A stretch of 64,000 nt of DNA from NCBI RefSeq assembly GCF_004346225.1, contig NZ_SMAJ01000004.1, positions 248,001-312,000 of the forward strand, written 5' to 3'. The notes beneath the pieces are model-generated. The model ran no database searches and was not told the origin of the DNA. It saw only the letters and a program-made list of their open reading frames with translations. Below, piece after piece: positions 1-8,928 of the stretch; the stretch's first letter is position 1, and each line of letters begins with the position of its first letter. Source of the DNA: Paralcaligenes ureilyticus (lineage in GTDB: Bacteria > Pseudomonadota > Gammaproteobacteria > Burkholderiales > Burkholderiaceae_B). A program made the translations under genes and the position numbers.

Positions 1-1
1 G

Positions 2-493
2 GTTCGTGCCGGTATTCCGCTGACAATTACCGACCCGCACATGACACGCTTCATGATGACGTTGGCGGATGCCGTTGATCTGGTTTTGTACGCGTTTGAA
101 CATGGTAATAATGGGGACCTGTTCGTACAGAAGGCGCCGGCTGCTACAGTTGAGACTTTGGCTAAAGCATTGACGCGCTTAATGGGTAAATCCGATCATC
201 CAATTAATATTATTGGCACTCGCCACGGAGAGAAGTTATACGAGGCCTTACTGAGCCGTGAAGAAATGGCTTCAGCTGAAGACATGGGTGCCTACTTCCG
301 TGTGCCCCCTGATTTGCGCGATCTGAATTACGGTAAATACGTTGAATATGGCGAGGAGAAAATTTCGCGTAGCGAAGATTACAATTCGCACAACACTCAG
401 CGTCTGGACGTCGCAAGCATGGAACAATTATTACTTAAACTTGATTTCATGCGTGCTATTCAGCGTGGCGAGCGCGTAGCGCCTGAGGAGTGA
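2..493 (+). CDS. fnlA: UDP-GlcNAc 4,6-dehydratase/epimerase FnlA (C-terminal part)
   Basis: The gene enters from the left edge, so only the last 163 residues are visible. The reading frame is open from base 2; the first internal ATG (41) is not the true start. The visible part matches the C-terminal half of the FnlA/WbjB/CapE family, soluble NAD(P)-dependent SDR enzymes that convert UDP-GlcNAc to the 4-keto-6-deoxy L-sugar, the first step towards UDP-L-FucNAc. Seen here are the TRFMM and GDLFVQKAPA segments and the substrate-side RHGEKLYEALL motif. The next two genes encode the following two steps in the canonical order, which makes the call firm. SD-linked fnlB starts 4 bases after the stop. 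Confidence 0.9.
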   Translation, partial: VRAGIPLTITDPHMTRFMMTLADAVDLVLYAFEHGNNGDLFVQKAPAATVETLAKALTRLMGKSDHPINIIGTRHGEKLYEALLSREEMASAEDMGAYFRVPPDLRDLNYGKYVEYGEEKISRSEDYNSHNTQRLDVASMEQLLLKLDFMRAIQRGERVAPEE

Positions 494-497
494 TCCT

Positions 498-1604
498 ATG
501 AAGGTGCTTATTACGGGGGCGGATGGTTTTGTTGGGAAAAATCTGGTCGCGCATTTGTCTGAGCGTGATGATATCGATGTATTCAAGTTTACGCGTGCAA
601 ACAGCATAAATCAGCTTAATGATTGGCTGCCTCAGGTCGATTTTATTTTTCATTTGGCGGGGGTAAACCGTCCATTGGATCCAGTAGAATTCGAAACGGG
701 TAACGTGGACTTTACTCGTACACTTTGCGAGGCGATTGCTGCTACAGGCAACCCAATCCCTGTTTTATATACATCTTCCAGCCAGGCGGAATTGGACAAC
801 CCCTATGGTGTAAGCAAATATGGCGCTGAACGAGCCTTGCTTCGACTTGCCTCGATTAGCGGCTCAAAGGTGCATTTACTACGTTTACCCAATGTGTTCG
901 GAAAATGGGCACGCCCCAATTATAATTCGGTGGTTGCTACCTTTTGTCATAATGTAGCGCGTGGCCTTCCTATCCAGATTAATGACCCGTCCGCCAAAGT
1001 TACACTAGTTTATATCGACGATGTGATTGCACATTTCGTTGAAGCAATGGACGGTAAGGTTGCTGGAGATAGTGCGATCGCGGTCCAGCCTCAGTACACC
1101 ATAACGGTGGGTCAGCTGGCTGATCAATTGGCCGTTTTTCGTGATAGCCGGACCACATTGGTTACTGATACGGTCGGAATTGGTCTGACGCGGGCGCTTT
1201 ATGCCACCTATATAAGTTATCTACCGCCCGAGCGCTTTTCGTATCAGGTACCCAAGTACAGCGACCCGCGAGGCGTATTTGTAGAAATGTTAAAGACCCG
1301 GGATTCTGGGCAATTTTCTTTTTTTACTGCACATCCAGGTATTACGCGCGGCGGCCACTATCATCATTCAAAGACAGAAAAATTCCTGGTTATAAGGGGT
1401 AAAGCGCGCTTTGGATTTCGTCATATCGTAACGGGTGAATCTTTTGAGCTTTGTACATCTGGCGAAACTCCGGAAATTGTGGAAACAGTGCCAGGCTGGA
1501 CTCACGACATTACGAATATAGGTGAAGGTGAAATGATTGTGATGTTGTGGGCCAACGAAATTTTTGATCGTGCCCGTCCTGATACTTATGCGTGCCCGGT
1601 GTGA
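498..1604 (+). CDS. fnlB: UDP-2-acetamido-2,6-dideoxy-L-talose reductase FnlB (SDR plus cupin)
   Basis: A 368-residue protein of the FnlB/WbjC/CapF family, the second step of UDP-L-FucNAc synthesis. The N-terminal SDR half has the nucleotide motif GADGFVG at residues 7-13 and Tyr103/Lys107 in YGVSK. The C-terminal ~110 residues form the cupin domain typical of the family, with [18 protein letters not shown]. Length is normal. The ATG at 498 has a GAGGAG ribosome site 8 bases upstream, inside the end of fnlA. The stop is 1 base before the fnlC start, so translation is probably coupled. Confidence 0.92.
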   Translation: MKVLITGADGFVGKNLVAHLSERDDIDVFKFTRANSINQLNDWLPQVDFIFHLAGVNRPLDPVEFETGNVDFTRTLCEAIAATGNPIPVLYTSSSQAELDNPYGVSKYGAERALLRLASISGSKVHLLRLPNVFGKWARPNYNSVVATFCHNVARGLPIQINDPSAKVTLVYIDDVIAHFVEAMDGKVAGDSAIAVQPQYTITVGQLADQLAVFRDSRTTLVTDTVGIGLTRALYATYISYLPPERFSYQVPKYSDPRGVFVEMLKTRDSGQFSFFTAHPGITRGGHYHHSKTEKFLVIRGKARFGFRHIVTGESFELCTSGETPEIVETVPGWTHDITNIGEGEMIVMLWANEIFDRARPDTYACPV

Positions 1605-1605
1605 A

Positions 1606-2733
1606 ATGAAGAAAATGAAAGTAGCTACTGTGGTGGGAACCCGACCGGAGATCATTCGGCTGTCGAGGGTAATCGCCAAACTGGATCAGTATTGTGATCA
1701 TGTGCTAGTGCACACAGGGCAAAATTATGATTACGAGTTAAATGAGATTTTTTTCCAGGATCTAGGTATACGCAAGCCCGACTTTTTTTTAAGTGCTGCC
1801 GGTGCTAGCGGCGTCGAAACCATAGGCAATGTCATCATTGCTGTGGATAAAGTATTGGCCGATATACAGCCGGAAGCTCTATTGGTACTGGGCGATACCA
1901 ATAGCTGCATGGCCGCTATCTCTGCTAAACGGCGGAAAATCCCGATTTTCCATATGGAGGCTGGCAATCGTTGCTTTGATATGCGCGTGCCCGAAGAGAT
2001 TAACCGTCGAATAGTTGACCATACGGCTGATATAAACCTGACCTATAGCGATATTGCGCGCGAATATTTATTGCGTGAGGGCTTGCCGCCGGATAGGGTG
2101 ATTAAAACGGGTAGCCCGATGTTCGAAGTGCTTGACTATTATCGTGAGGGTATTGATGGGTCAGATGTTTTGAGCCGTTTGGAACTTGAAGACCGTAAAT
2201 TCTTTGTGGTTAGCGCTCATCGCGAGGAAAATATTGATTCGGATAGAAATTTTCTTAAGTTGGTTGATGTGCTCAATACGGTCGCTACCGAATATGATTA
2301 CCCGATCATTGTTTCGACTCATCCGCGCACTCAAAAGCGTATTGATATGTTGGGTGTTCAGTTTCACGAACATGTACGTTTGCTTAAGCCGCTGGGATTC
2401 AAAGACTATAACAAGTTGCAGGTAACGGCCAAGGCAGTGCTCTCCGATAGCGGTACTATCTCTGAAGAGTCTTCAATCCTTAATTTTCCCGCGCTGAATA
2501 TTCGTGAGGCGCACGAACGTCCCGAAGGTATGGAAGAGGCGGCGGTAATGATGGTGGGGCTAGAGACCGAGCGCATTATGCAGGCCTTACAAGTTCTTGA
2601 TAGCCAGCTTCGTGGTGAGGAGCGTTCTTTGCGTTTGGTAACTGATTACAGCATGCCGAATGTTGCCGAAAAGGTCGTGCGAATTATTCATAGCTATACT
2701 GATTATGTGAATCGAGTAGTTTGGAAAAAATAA
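1606..2733 (+). CDS. fnlC: UDP-N-acetylglucosamine 2-epimerase-type enzyme FnlC
   Basis: A 375-residue protein of the non-hydrolysing UDP-HexNAc 2-epimerase family (WbjD/FnlC/CapG), the last step giving UDP-L-FucNAc. Visible motifs are [14 protein letters not shown] at the N-terminus, [10 protein letters not shown], the [12 protein letters not shown] segment and the UDP-binding [14 protein letters not shown] longer frame opens at TTG 1564, but ATG 1606 ([13 protein letters not shown]) directly follows the fnlB stop and places the family's conserved start correctly. Three successive enzymes in the fnlA-fnlB-fnlC order is a standard O-antigen sub-operon. Confidence 0.92.
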   Translation: MKKMKVATVVGTRPEIIRLSRVIAKLDQYCDHVLVHTGQNYDYELNEIFFQDLGIRKPDFFLSAAGASGVETIGNVIIAVDKVLADIQPEALLVLGDTNSCMAAISAKRRKIPIFHMEAGNRCFDMRVPEEINRRIVDHTADINLTYSDIAREYLLREGLPPDRVIKTGSPMFEVLDYYREGIDGSDVLSRLELEDRKFFVVSAHREENIDSDRNFLKLVDVLNTVATEYDYPIIVSTHPRTQKRIDMLGVQFHEHVRLLKPLGFKDYNKLQVTAKAVLSDSGTISEESSILNFPALNIREAHERPEGMEEAAVMMVGLETERIMQALQVLDSQLRGEERSLRLVTDYSMPNVAEKVVRIIHSYTDYVNRVVWKK

Positions 2734-2734
2734 A

Positions 2735-3964
2735 TTGAAAATAGCTTTAGTGACACAGTATTTTTGGCCTGAGTCCTTTGTTATTAACAATCTGGTTAAA
2801 ACGTTGGTGATGCAGGGCCATACCGTCGAGGTCTTTACGGGTAAACCTAATTATCCCGATGGTGCTGTTTTTCCTGGCTACATAGCACATGGCTGTATTA
2901 ATGAGTCTTTTGAAAGTACGATTCCGGTGCATCGGGTACCGTTGCGTCCACGAGGGTCTGGTGGCGCCAAAAATCTGTTTTTGAACTATTTATCTTTTGT
3001 CTTTAACGGGCTGTGGTATTTTCCGCGAATGTTCAAAGGGCACTCGTTTGATGTGATTTTTGTATTTACTTTATCACCGATCACTTCGGTTATTCCGGCG
3101 ATTTATCTAAAGTGGAAGCTTAAAAAACATCTAGCGATCTGGGTACTGGATCTTTGGCCAGATAGCTTAAGTGCAACTGGGTTTATTCGTAATAAATTTA
3201 TATTATGGATGGTGGGCTGCTTGGTACGTGGTATTTACGCATGTGCCGACACCATTTTGGTGCAGTCGTATGCTTTTATAACATCTGTGTCGCGTTACGC
3301 TAATCCGGACAAGCTTGTTTATTACCCCAGCTCTCATTTGGATGTGGGTATACAGCCTCTGGAAAATACTAGCGTACCAACTGAATTGTTAGCTATGCTG
3401 AGCAGTTGTTTTTGCCTTGTTTTTGCGGGAAATCTGGGAACAGCACAGGCCGTGGAAACGTTGGTCGGTGCTGCTATGCGTTTAAGCCATTTGCCGGACT
3501 TCAAGTTGGTGCTGGTGGGCAGCGGAAGTATGTCAAATTGGCTTGAGCAGCAGAAGGCAGAGCATGGCTTGGAAAATTTGGTGTTGGCTGGGCGCTTCCC
3601 ACCGGAAGACATGCCACAGTTTTTTCAACGTGCTAAAGGGCTGTTAGTGTCCTTGAGACGGGCCGAGATATTTGCTCAAACCGTACCGGGAAAGGTTCAG
3701 TCGTATTTGGCCGCGGGCCGGCCTATTATTGCCTCGCTGGATGGCGAAGGCGCCCGTATTGTAGATGAATCGGGTGCGGGGCTGAGCTGTCCTGCTGAAG
3801 ATATCGAAAAGCTGGTGGCTTGTATCGAGCGTCTGTATAACTTATCGCCGGTAGAGCGGGAGTCTATGGGCCACGCGGGCCGTGCTTATTTTCTTGAACA
3901 CTTTGAAATGACTAAGCAAAGTCAACGGTTGATCGAAATATTAGAAGCCCGGATTAGTCAATAG
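2735..3964 (+). CDS. wbuB: Glycosyltransferase family 4, WbuB-type (probable L-FucNAc transferase)
   Basis: A 409-residue GT4 enzyme. The N-terminal acceptor domain starts MKIALVTQYFWPESF and has the family's FTGKPNYPDG; the C-terminal GT-B domain has VFAGNLGTAQAVE, AGRFPPEDMPQFF and PGKVQSYLAAGRPII. WbuB-type enzymes are usually encoded directly after fnlC and are thought to transfer L-FucNAc onto the lipid-linked repeat unit at the inner membrane. The start is TTG at 2735, one base after the fnlC stop; no closer ATG keeps the conserved N-terminus. The exact donor is inferred from position, not proven by sequence. Confidence 0.85.
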   Translation: MKIALVTQYFWPESFVINNLVKTLVMQGHTVEVFTGKPNYPDGAVFPGYIAHGCINESFESTIPVHRVPLRPRGSGGAKNLFLNYLSFVFNGLWYFPRMFKGHSFDVIFVFTLSPITSVIPAIYLKWKLKKHLAIWVLDLWPDSLSATGFIRNKFILWMVGCLVRGIYACADTILVQSYAFITSVSRYANPDKLVYYPSSHLDVGIQPLENTSVPTELLAMLSSCFCLVFAGNLGTAQAVETLVGAAMRLSHLPDFKLVLVGSGSMSNWLEQQKAEHGLENLVLAGRFPPEDMPQFFQRAKGLLVSLRRAEIFAQTVPGKVQSYLAAGRPIIASLDGEGARIVDESGAGLSCPAEDIEKLVACIERLYNLSPVERESMGHAGRAYFLEHFEMTKQSQRLIEILEARISQ

Positions 3965-4085
3965 GTCCCGTTTAGTAAGGCATGGTAGTGGATATACTGT
4001 TCCCGGCTTGTTTGATAGCGTATTTGGCTGTTTTGGCTTTGTCTATTTACGCATTTAAATAAGAATTATTTTTTGGAACACGCTT

Positions 4086-5111
4086 ATGACGCTGTGGTGG
4101 CTATTTATTAGTGCGGCCGGCATTTCTTTGGTTTTTACTGGTGTCATTCGTCGCTATGCACTGGCCCATAGCGTTATGGATATACCTAATGAGCGTAGTT
4201 CTCATACCGTTCCTACCCCTCGGGGCGGGGGTGTGGCCATTGTTGTTAGTTTTTTGTTTTTGCTTATTTCTCTGGGCGCTGCCGCATATGTTGCTTGGGT
4301 TTATGTATTAGCCTTGCTCGGCACGGGGGCATGGGTCGCTTTTATTGGCTTCTTAGACGACCGGGGCCATATCCCGGCAAAGTGGCGTTTGTTGGCCCAT
4401 TTTGTCGGGGCCGCGTGGGCTCTGTATTGGCTAGATGGTTTGCCATCCATTGCGGTTTTTGGCATAACGCTAAATTTGCATTGGATCGGGCCTATCCTGG
4501 CAGCGTTTTATCTGGTCTGGATGTTAAATCTGTATAATTTTATGGATGGCATCGATGGTATTGCCAGCATTGAGGCTATCTGTGTTGCATCGGGCGGCGC
4601 CACACTTTACGTTGTTATAGGCCACTCTCAAGCGGCAGCAACGCCTGCATTACTTGCTTTTGCGGTGGCAGGGTTTTTGGTTTGGAATTTTCCGCCAGCC
4701 AAGATTTTTATGGGCGATGCAGGTAGCGGTTTTCTTGGTATGGTGTTGGGCGTCTTGTCTTTGCAGGCAGCGTGGGTTGCGCCGCAGTTATTGTGGAGCT
4801 GGCTGGTTTTGTTGGGGGTGTTTATTGTGGATGCGACCCTAACCTTGTTTAGGCGCCTGCTTCGCGGTGACAAGGTGTACGAGGCGCATCGCAGCCATGC
4901 CTATCAATACGCATCACGTAAATACGGTAGACACCTGCCAGTGACTTTGGCTGTTTTGGTCATTAATATTGCGTGGCTTTTTCCGATAGCGTACTTAATC
5001 GCCGTTGGCATTCTGGAAGGCGTGATAGGAATAGTGGTCGCTTATATCCCTTTACTTGTTATTGCTGTACTGCTTCGGGCGGGGCAACTGGAAGTATTGT
5101 CAAAGAATTAA
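4086..5111 (+). CDS. wbpL: Polyprenyl-phosphate HexNAc-1-phosphate transferase (WecA/WbpL family)
   Basis: A 341-residue, about 10-11-helix inner membrane protein of the MraY/WecA/WbpL family. It starts a lipid-linked polysaccharide unit by moving a HexNAc-1-phosphate onto undecaprenyl phosphate. Seen: PTPRGGGVAIV, the magnesium motif GFLDDRGHIPAKWRL, NLYNFMDGIDGIAS, FMGDAGSGFLG and the cytoplasmic HRSHAYQYASRKYG loop. Its place before a WbpM-type dehydratase matches the wbpL-wbpM end of many O-antigen loci. The preceding 121-bp gap holds no convincing gene. A second, unrelated initiating transferase lies at 12087-13514. Confidence 0.9.
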   Translation: MTLWWLFISAAGISLVFTGVIRRYALAHSVMDIPNERSSHTVPTPRGGGVAIVVSFLFLLISLGAAAYVAWVYVLALLGTGAWVAFIGFLDDRGHIPAKWRLLAHFVGAAWALYWLDGLPSIAVFGITLNLHWIGPILAAFYLVWMLNLYNFMDGIDGIASIEAICVASGGATLYVVIGHSQAAATPALLAFAVAGFLVWNFPPAKIFMGDAGSGFLGMVLGVLSLQAAWVAPQLLWSWLVLLGVFIVDATLTLFRRLLRGDKVYEAHRSHAYQYASRKYGRHLPVTLAVLVINIAWLFPIAYLIAVGILEGVIGIVVAYIPLLVIAVLLRAGQLEVLSKN

Positions 5112-5192
5112 TAATTAAATATAAAACACCTGTCTTGATGCCCGAAGTTAACTAAAATAGCGGTTGTTAACACTTAAATAGACTTTAACAGC

Positions 5193-5777
5193 ATGCGAAA
5201 GAGTAAATTGGTGGTTGTTGGCGCGGGCGGCCATGGTAGGTCCGTTGCGGAAGCAGCCATGCTCGGCGGTTCGTGGCAAGAAATCGTATTTGTAGATGAT
5301 GCATTTGCGCAGCAAAAATCATCTGGACGATGGCCTATTGTTTCAGATACGGCACATTTGCATACCGTAGTCTCGGCTGGTGATAACGCGGTCGTTGCCA
5401 TAGGTAATCAGGCGACGCGGATGCGGTTGTTTCAACGATTGGCTGATCTTAAAGCCATGTTGGTGACGGTTATTCACCCCAATGCATGGGTTAGTGCCGA
5501 CGCAGCGGTTGGGGCTGGCACGACTATTATGGCCGGCGCCGTGGTTGGTACGCATGCCACGGTGGGGTGTGGTTCAATCATTAATGCTAATGCAACAGTG
5601 GATCATGATGTCTGTCTGGGCGAGTTCGCGCATCTGGGCGTGGGTGTTTCGTTGGCTGGGGGCGTTGTTGTGGGGGATCGTGCCTGGCTGCAGGCTGGGG
5701 TCAGTGCTGGGTATCACGTAAAGGTTCTGCCTGATTCGGTCATTGAATCAGGCGCTGCATTGAAAGTTGATCTTTGA
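5193..5777 (+). CDS. Sugar O/N-acyltransferase, PglD/NeuD family
   Basis: A 194-residue acetyltransferase with the two-part PglD/NeuD layout. An N-terminal Rossmann-like UDP-sugar pocket (KLVVVGAGGHGRSVAEAA) precedes a left-handed beta helix of hexapeptide repeats from about residue 90. The catalytic His region reads NANATVDHDVCLGEFAHLG. Family members acetylate 4-amino sugars (UDP-diNAcBac synthesis) or sialic acids using acetyl-CoA. Together with the downstream WbpM/PglF-type dehydratase this suggests an N-acetylated 4-amino-4,6-dideoxy sugar. The aminotransferase that would link the two steps is not in this window. Confidence 0.82.
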   Translation: MRKSKLVVVGAGGHGRSVAEAAMLGGSWQEIVFVDDAFAQQKSSGRWPIVSDTAHLHTVVSAGDNAVVAIGNQATRMRLFQRLADLKAMLVTVIHPNAWVSADAAVGAGTTIMAGAVVGTHATVGCGSIINANATVDHDVCLGEFAHLGVGVSLAGGVVVGDRAWLQAGVSAGYHVKVLPDSVIESGAALKVDL

Positions 5778-5884
5778 TTACACTAGGTGTGTGACGTTTG
5801 GGTAGGTGCTGTGGGATGCTATCGATTCATACCGGAATACGGTTGTATTTTGAACAATAATTTGATGAAAGGTAGTTTGCTGTC

Positions 5885-7726
5885 ATGGCTTTAAGTACCG
5901 GGTTTCGCTCTACGCTTGTATTTCTGTTTGATGTGATGGCCGTGATAGTGGCATGGGCCGGAGCCTTCTTGATTCGCTTTAATTTTGACTGGCCGATTCC
6001 CTTTGATCATGCCATTTGGCTGGGGGTTTTGCCTTTGGTATTGGCACAGCTCATTGCTTGCCAGTGGGCCGGTTTGTATCGAGGCATGTGGGTTTTTGCC
6101 AGCCTACCCGATCTTAAACGGGTGTTAAAAGCCGTTTTTATTTCGGCGGCAGTATTGTTGTTATTTACTGTCTTGACGCGCGATTATGTGCTGATCCCGC
6201 GATCCATTGTCTTGTTATACCCCTTGTTGCTGTTGCTTATTATGGGGGGCGGGCGCGCCGCCTGGCGTATGTGGAAAGAGCACCGCCTATATGGCAATGT
6301 ACGTGGCAAGGGGAAGCCGGTTGTGGTAGTCGGAGCGGGCACTGCGGGGGCCATGCTGGTGCGCGAGTTGGGTCGTAGCGCAGAATGGCAAGTGGTTGCG
6401 TTAGTGGATGATGATCAGTCTAAATGGGGGCTTGAAATTTCCGGTCGTCGGGTTGAAGGCGGTAGCGACAAATTGGTGGAGATACTACAGCATTACAACG
6501 CCAGTCATGTGATTTTGGCCATGCCATCGGCCAAGGCCGAGGCCCTGCAGCGGGTCACTAGAATTGCCAGCGAAGCGGGTGCGCACTTGTTTACGGTACC
6601 TGGGCTGGGCGAGCTAATGAGCGGGCGGGTAGCGATTAACATGATGCGTCCGGTAAAGATCGAAGACTTGCTTGGGCGTGAGTCGGTGCATATCGACAAT
6701 GACCATGTACAGGCCATGCTTACCGGTAAACAGATTCTGGTAACCGGGGCTGGCGGGTCAATTGGCAGCGAGTTGTGCCGGCAGTTATCCCGATTTTCGC
6801 CTGCCTGTATTGTGTTGTTTGAATCCAGTGAATTCGCGCTATATATGATTGAACAGTGGTTTGCGGAGCATCGCCCCGAAATAAAAATTCTTGCGTTGGC
6901 CGGTGATGTAAAAGATGTGCAGCGATTAACCGAGATTTTTACGGACATGCACCCCGACGTGGTATTTCATGCGGCAGCTTACAAGCATGTACCTCTGATG
7001 GAAGTGGACAATGCGTGGCAGGCGGTGCGCAACAATGTGCTGGGTACCTTGAATGTGGCAGCGTGCGCACAGCGTTTTGGGGCCGAGCGTTTCGTGTTGA
7101 TTTCTACCGATAAGGCGGTGAATCCGACCAATGTGATGGGTGCCACCAAACGGTTGGCCGAAATGGTTTGTGAGGTATTGCACTGCCAAGGAAACGGTAA
7201 TGGTGCGCGGTTTCAGATGGTGCGTTTTGGCAATGTGTTGGGCAGCACTGGCAGCGTTATACCCAAATTTCAAGCCCAAATTGCCCACGGCGGACCGGTT
7301 ACGGTTACCGACCCCGAGATCACTCGTTATTTTATGTCCATTCCCGAGGCGGCTCAGTTGGTGCTGCAGGCTGCGGCGATGGGGAATGGTGGCGAAGTGT
7401 TCGTGCTGGATATGGGCGAGCCCGTCAAAATCGTCGATATGGCGCGCAACATGATTCGCCTTTCAGGGTTTACGGAAGACGATATCCGCATCGAGTTTAC
7501 AGGGCTGCGCCCTGGCGAAAAACTGTACGAGGAACTATTGGCTGATTCTGAAGAAACGTTGGAGACTCCCCACCCCAAGTTGCGCATTGTTCGTTCGCGT
7601 TCGGTGCCTGCAGGTTTCTATATGGAATTGCAAGAATGGCTGGCGGGTTTGGATCCAGTGCCAGATGATTTGGTTCGCCACCAGCTGAAGCACTGGATTC
7701 CTGAATATGAGCCGATGAAAGCCTAG
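5885..7726 (+). CDS. wbpM: Membrane-bound UDP-HexNAc 4,6-dehydratase, WbpM/PglF/CapD family
   Basis: A 613-residue protein. Residues ~10-130 are 4 membrane helices. A CoA-binding-like Rossmann domain (VVVVGAGTAGAMLVREL) spans about 140-265. The SDR dehydratase domain starts near residue 285 with VTGAGGSIGSEL. The active-site segment ISTDKAVNPTNVMGATKR carries Met where ordinary SDRs have Tyr, the hallmark of WbpM-type enzymes. It converts UDP-GlcNAc to the 4-keto-6-deoxy sugar, precursor of QuiNAc, FucNAc or bacillosamine. It is the last gene of the plus-strand O-antigen block and converges with wzz; full length. Confidence 0.92.
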   Translation: MALSTGFRSTLVFLFDVMAVIVAWAGAFLIRFNFDWPIPFDHAIWLGVLPLVLAQLIACQWAGLYRGMWVFASLPDLKRVLKAVFISAAVLLLFTVLTRDYVLIPRSIVLLYPLLLLLIMGGGRAAWRMWKEHRLYGNVRGKGKPVVVVGAGTAGAMLVRELGRSAEWQVVALVDDDQSKWGLEISGRRVEGGSDKLVEILQHYNASHVILAMPSAKAEALQRVTRIASEAGAHLFTVPGLGELMSGRVAINMMRPVKIEDLLGRESVHIDNDHVQAMLTGKQILVTGAGGSIGSELCRQLSRFSPACIVLFESSEFALYMIEQWFAEHRPEIKILALAGDVKDVQRLTEIFTDMHPDVVFHAAAYKHVPLMEVDNAWQAVRNNVLGTLNVAACAQRFGAERFVLISTDKAVNPTNVMGATKRLAEMVCEVLHCQGNGNGARFQMVRFGNVLGSTGSVIPKFQAQIAHGGPVTVTDPEITRYFMSIPEAAQLVLQAAAMGNGGEVFVLDMGEPVKIVDMARNMIRLSGFTEDDIRIEFTGLRPGEKLYEELLADSEETLETPHPKLRIVRSRSVPAGFYMELQEWLAGLDPVPDDLVRHQLKHWIPEYEPMKA

Positions 7727-7757
7727 GAAAATTAGAATAGCCTTCTATTTTGTATTA

Positions 7758-8849
7758 TTAAGAACCTTTAAACATTTGCCGTATAAACACAATAAATATA
7801 CCTAGTATTCCTCCCAAAATAACTCCTAAGGCCAATACCAACGTTTTCTTAGGCTTGATAGGATCTTCGGGTGCCGTGGCGGCTTGGTCAATAATGGCCA
7901 CTGATAAGTGTTGCGGGTTCAGATCTATGCTTTGCAGTAGTGCTTGTTTTTTAAGTAAGTTGGGCAGTTCGACAATGTATGGGTCGTCGCTGGTGCGTTT
8001 TTCCAACAAGTTGAGCTCGGCTTGCAAGGCTTTGGCGCCACGTAAATACATGGTAGAACCTGTATATGAGGTAATCAGATTGCCGGTGATGGATGGATTT
8101 TCAAGGCCAATAGACTCGGCCAGAGTCAACGCTTCTTTCAAGCGGGCTATGTCATTTTGACGATCGACTTTGGCATTTTTGCGTAGTATGGCAATTTGGT
8201 CTTGAGTGCTTTGAAGACGTAGATGGATAGCGCTGCTTAAATTATTTAGTAGTTGTTTTTGTGTCGCCTTAAGAGCTATTTGCACATATTGGTTAGCCCA
8301 GTTAGAAATAGTTTCCGGATTTGTGCCTTCCAGCGTTAATTTCATGCGGCCGCCGTCTTCCGGTTTCTTGGGTAGGTTTATGACCAGTTCTTTATTGAAG
8401 CGCGTCCACAAAAGTTCTTGTGTGGCGCGGTCTCTGGCGTTGGACTTCGCAGGTAGATAGGTGTTGGTAAAGAACTGTTGACGCAAGGTCGTTGATGCCA
8501 CGTGGCGCAAAAATGTATTGTTCGACTCTTCCGAAGTGAGTATGGGCACGGCGTTATCGGTACTCCCATTCGCTCCACCAGTATTCCCAGTGTTTCCAGT
8601 AACTCCAGTAACTGCTGGCCCAGAAAGCTGGTTGGCCATGTTATAGCTGGCTAGGTCGCTTGACGTGGGCGGCAGGGTTTGTACTTGGGTTTCATATATG
8701 GGTGTGCTTAAAAATGCGTAGGCTGCCGCAATACAGGTAACTATTAGCGTAGTTAGAACAATTAGCAGCTTGGATGCCCAAAGTGTTTGCACCAGTTCAC
8801 GCAAATCGATTTCGTCTGATGGGTAAGTTTGGGATACGTTTTGTTCCAC
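7758..8849 (-). CDS. wzz: Polysaccharide chain-length determinant, Wzz family
   Basis: A protein of about 363 residues with the Wzz layout: an N-terminal membrane helix (LLIVLTTLIVTCIAAAYAFL), a long, partly coiled periplasmic domain, and a C-terminal helix preceded by the proline-rich APEDPIKPKKTLVLALG. It controls O-chain length with the Wzy polymerase in the inner membrane. The frame stays open to a GTG at 8888, but that codon lies inside a REP hairpin. GTG 8849 (giving MEQNVSQTYPSDEIDL) has a GGAG site 6 bases upstream and is preferred. A Gly/Thr/Asn-rich tract (TGVTGNTGNTGGANGS) in the periplasmic part is unusual for the family. Confidence 0.88.
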   Translation of the reverse strand: MEQNVSQTYPSDEIDLRELVQTLWASKLLIVLTTLIVTCIAAAYAFLSTPIYETQVQTLPPTSSDLASYNMANQLSGPAVTGVTGNTGNTGGANGSTDNAVPILTSEESNNTFLRHVASTTLRQQFFTNTYLPAKSNARDRATQELLWTRFNKELVINLPKKPEDGGRMKLTLEGTNPETISNWANQYVQIALKATQKQLLNNLSSAIHLRLQSTQDQIAILRKNAKVDRQNDIARLKEALTLAESIGLENPSITGNLITSYTGSTMYLRGAKALQAELNLLEKRTSDDPYIVELPNLLKKQALLQSIDLNPQHLSVAIIDQAATAPEDPIKPKKTLVLALGVILGGILGIFIVFIRQMFKGS

Positions 8850-8882
8850 GCAATGCTCCGGTGCTAGGTTGGTTGAGAGAGG

Positions 8883-8908
8883 TGGCACCCACGAGGGGTG
8901 CCGCTACA
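8883..8908 (-). repeat. REP element (GTAG hairpin) at the wzz 5' end
   Basis: A single 26-bp hairpin. On the minus strand it reads TGTAG, then CGGCACCCC, loop TCG, GGGTGCCA. It is the leftmost REP of the window and the only one within the O-antigen block. The alternative GTG start of wzz (8888) lies in its 3' arm. Confidence 0.85.
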
Positions 8909-8928
8909 AAGACGTCCGACGTGGATTT

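Noticed and set aside
3982-4062. A 26-codon frame (MVVDILFPACLIAYLAVLAL...) encoding one hydrophobic helix between wbuB and wbpL
   Set aside because: No good ribosome site, no known family and chance expectation is high in AT-rich sequence; might be a remnant but cannot be supported.
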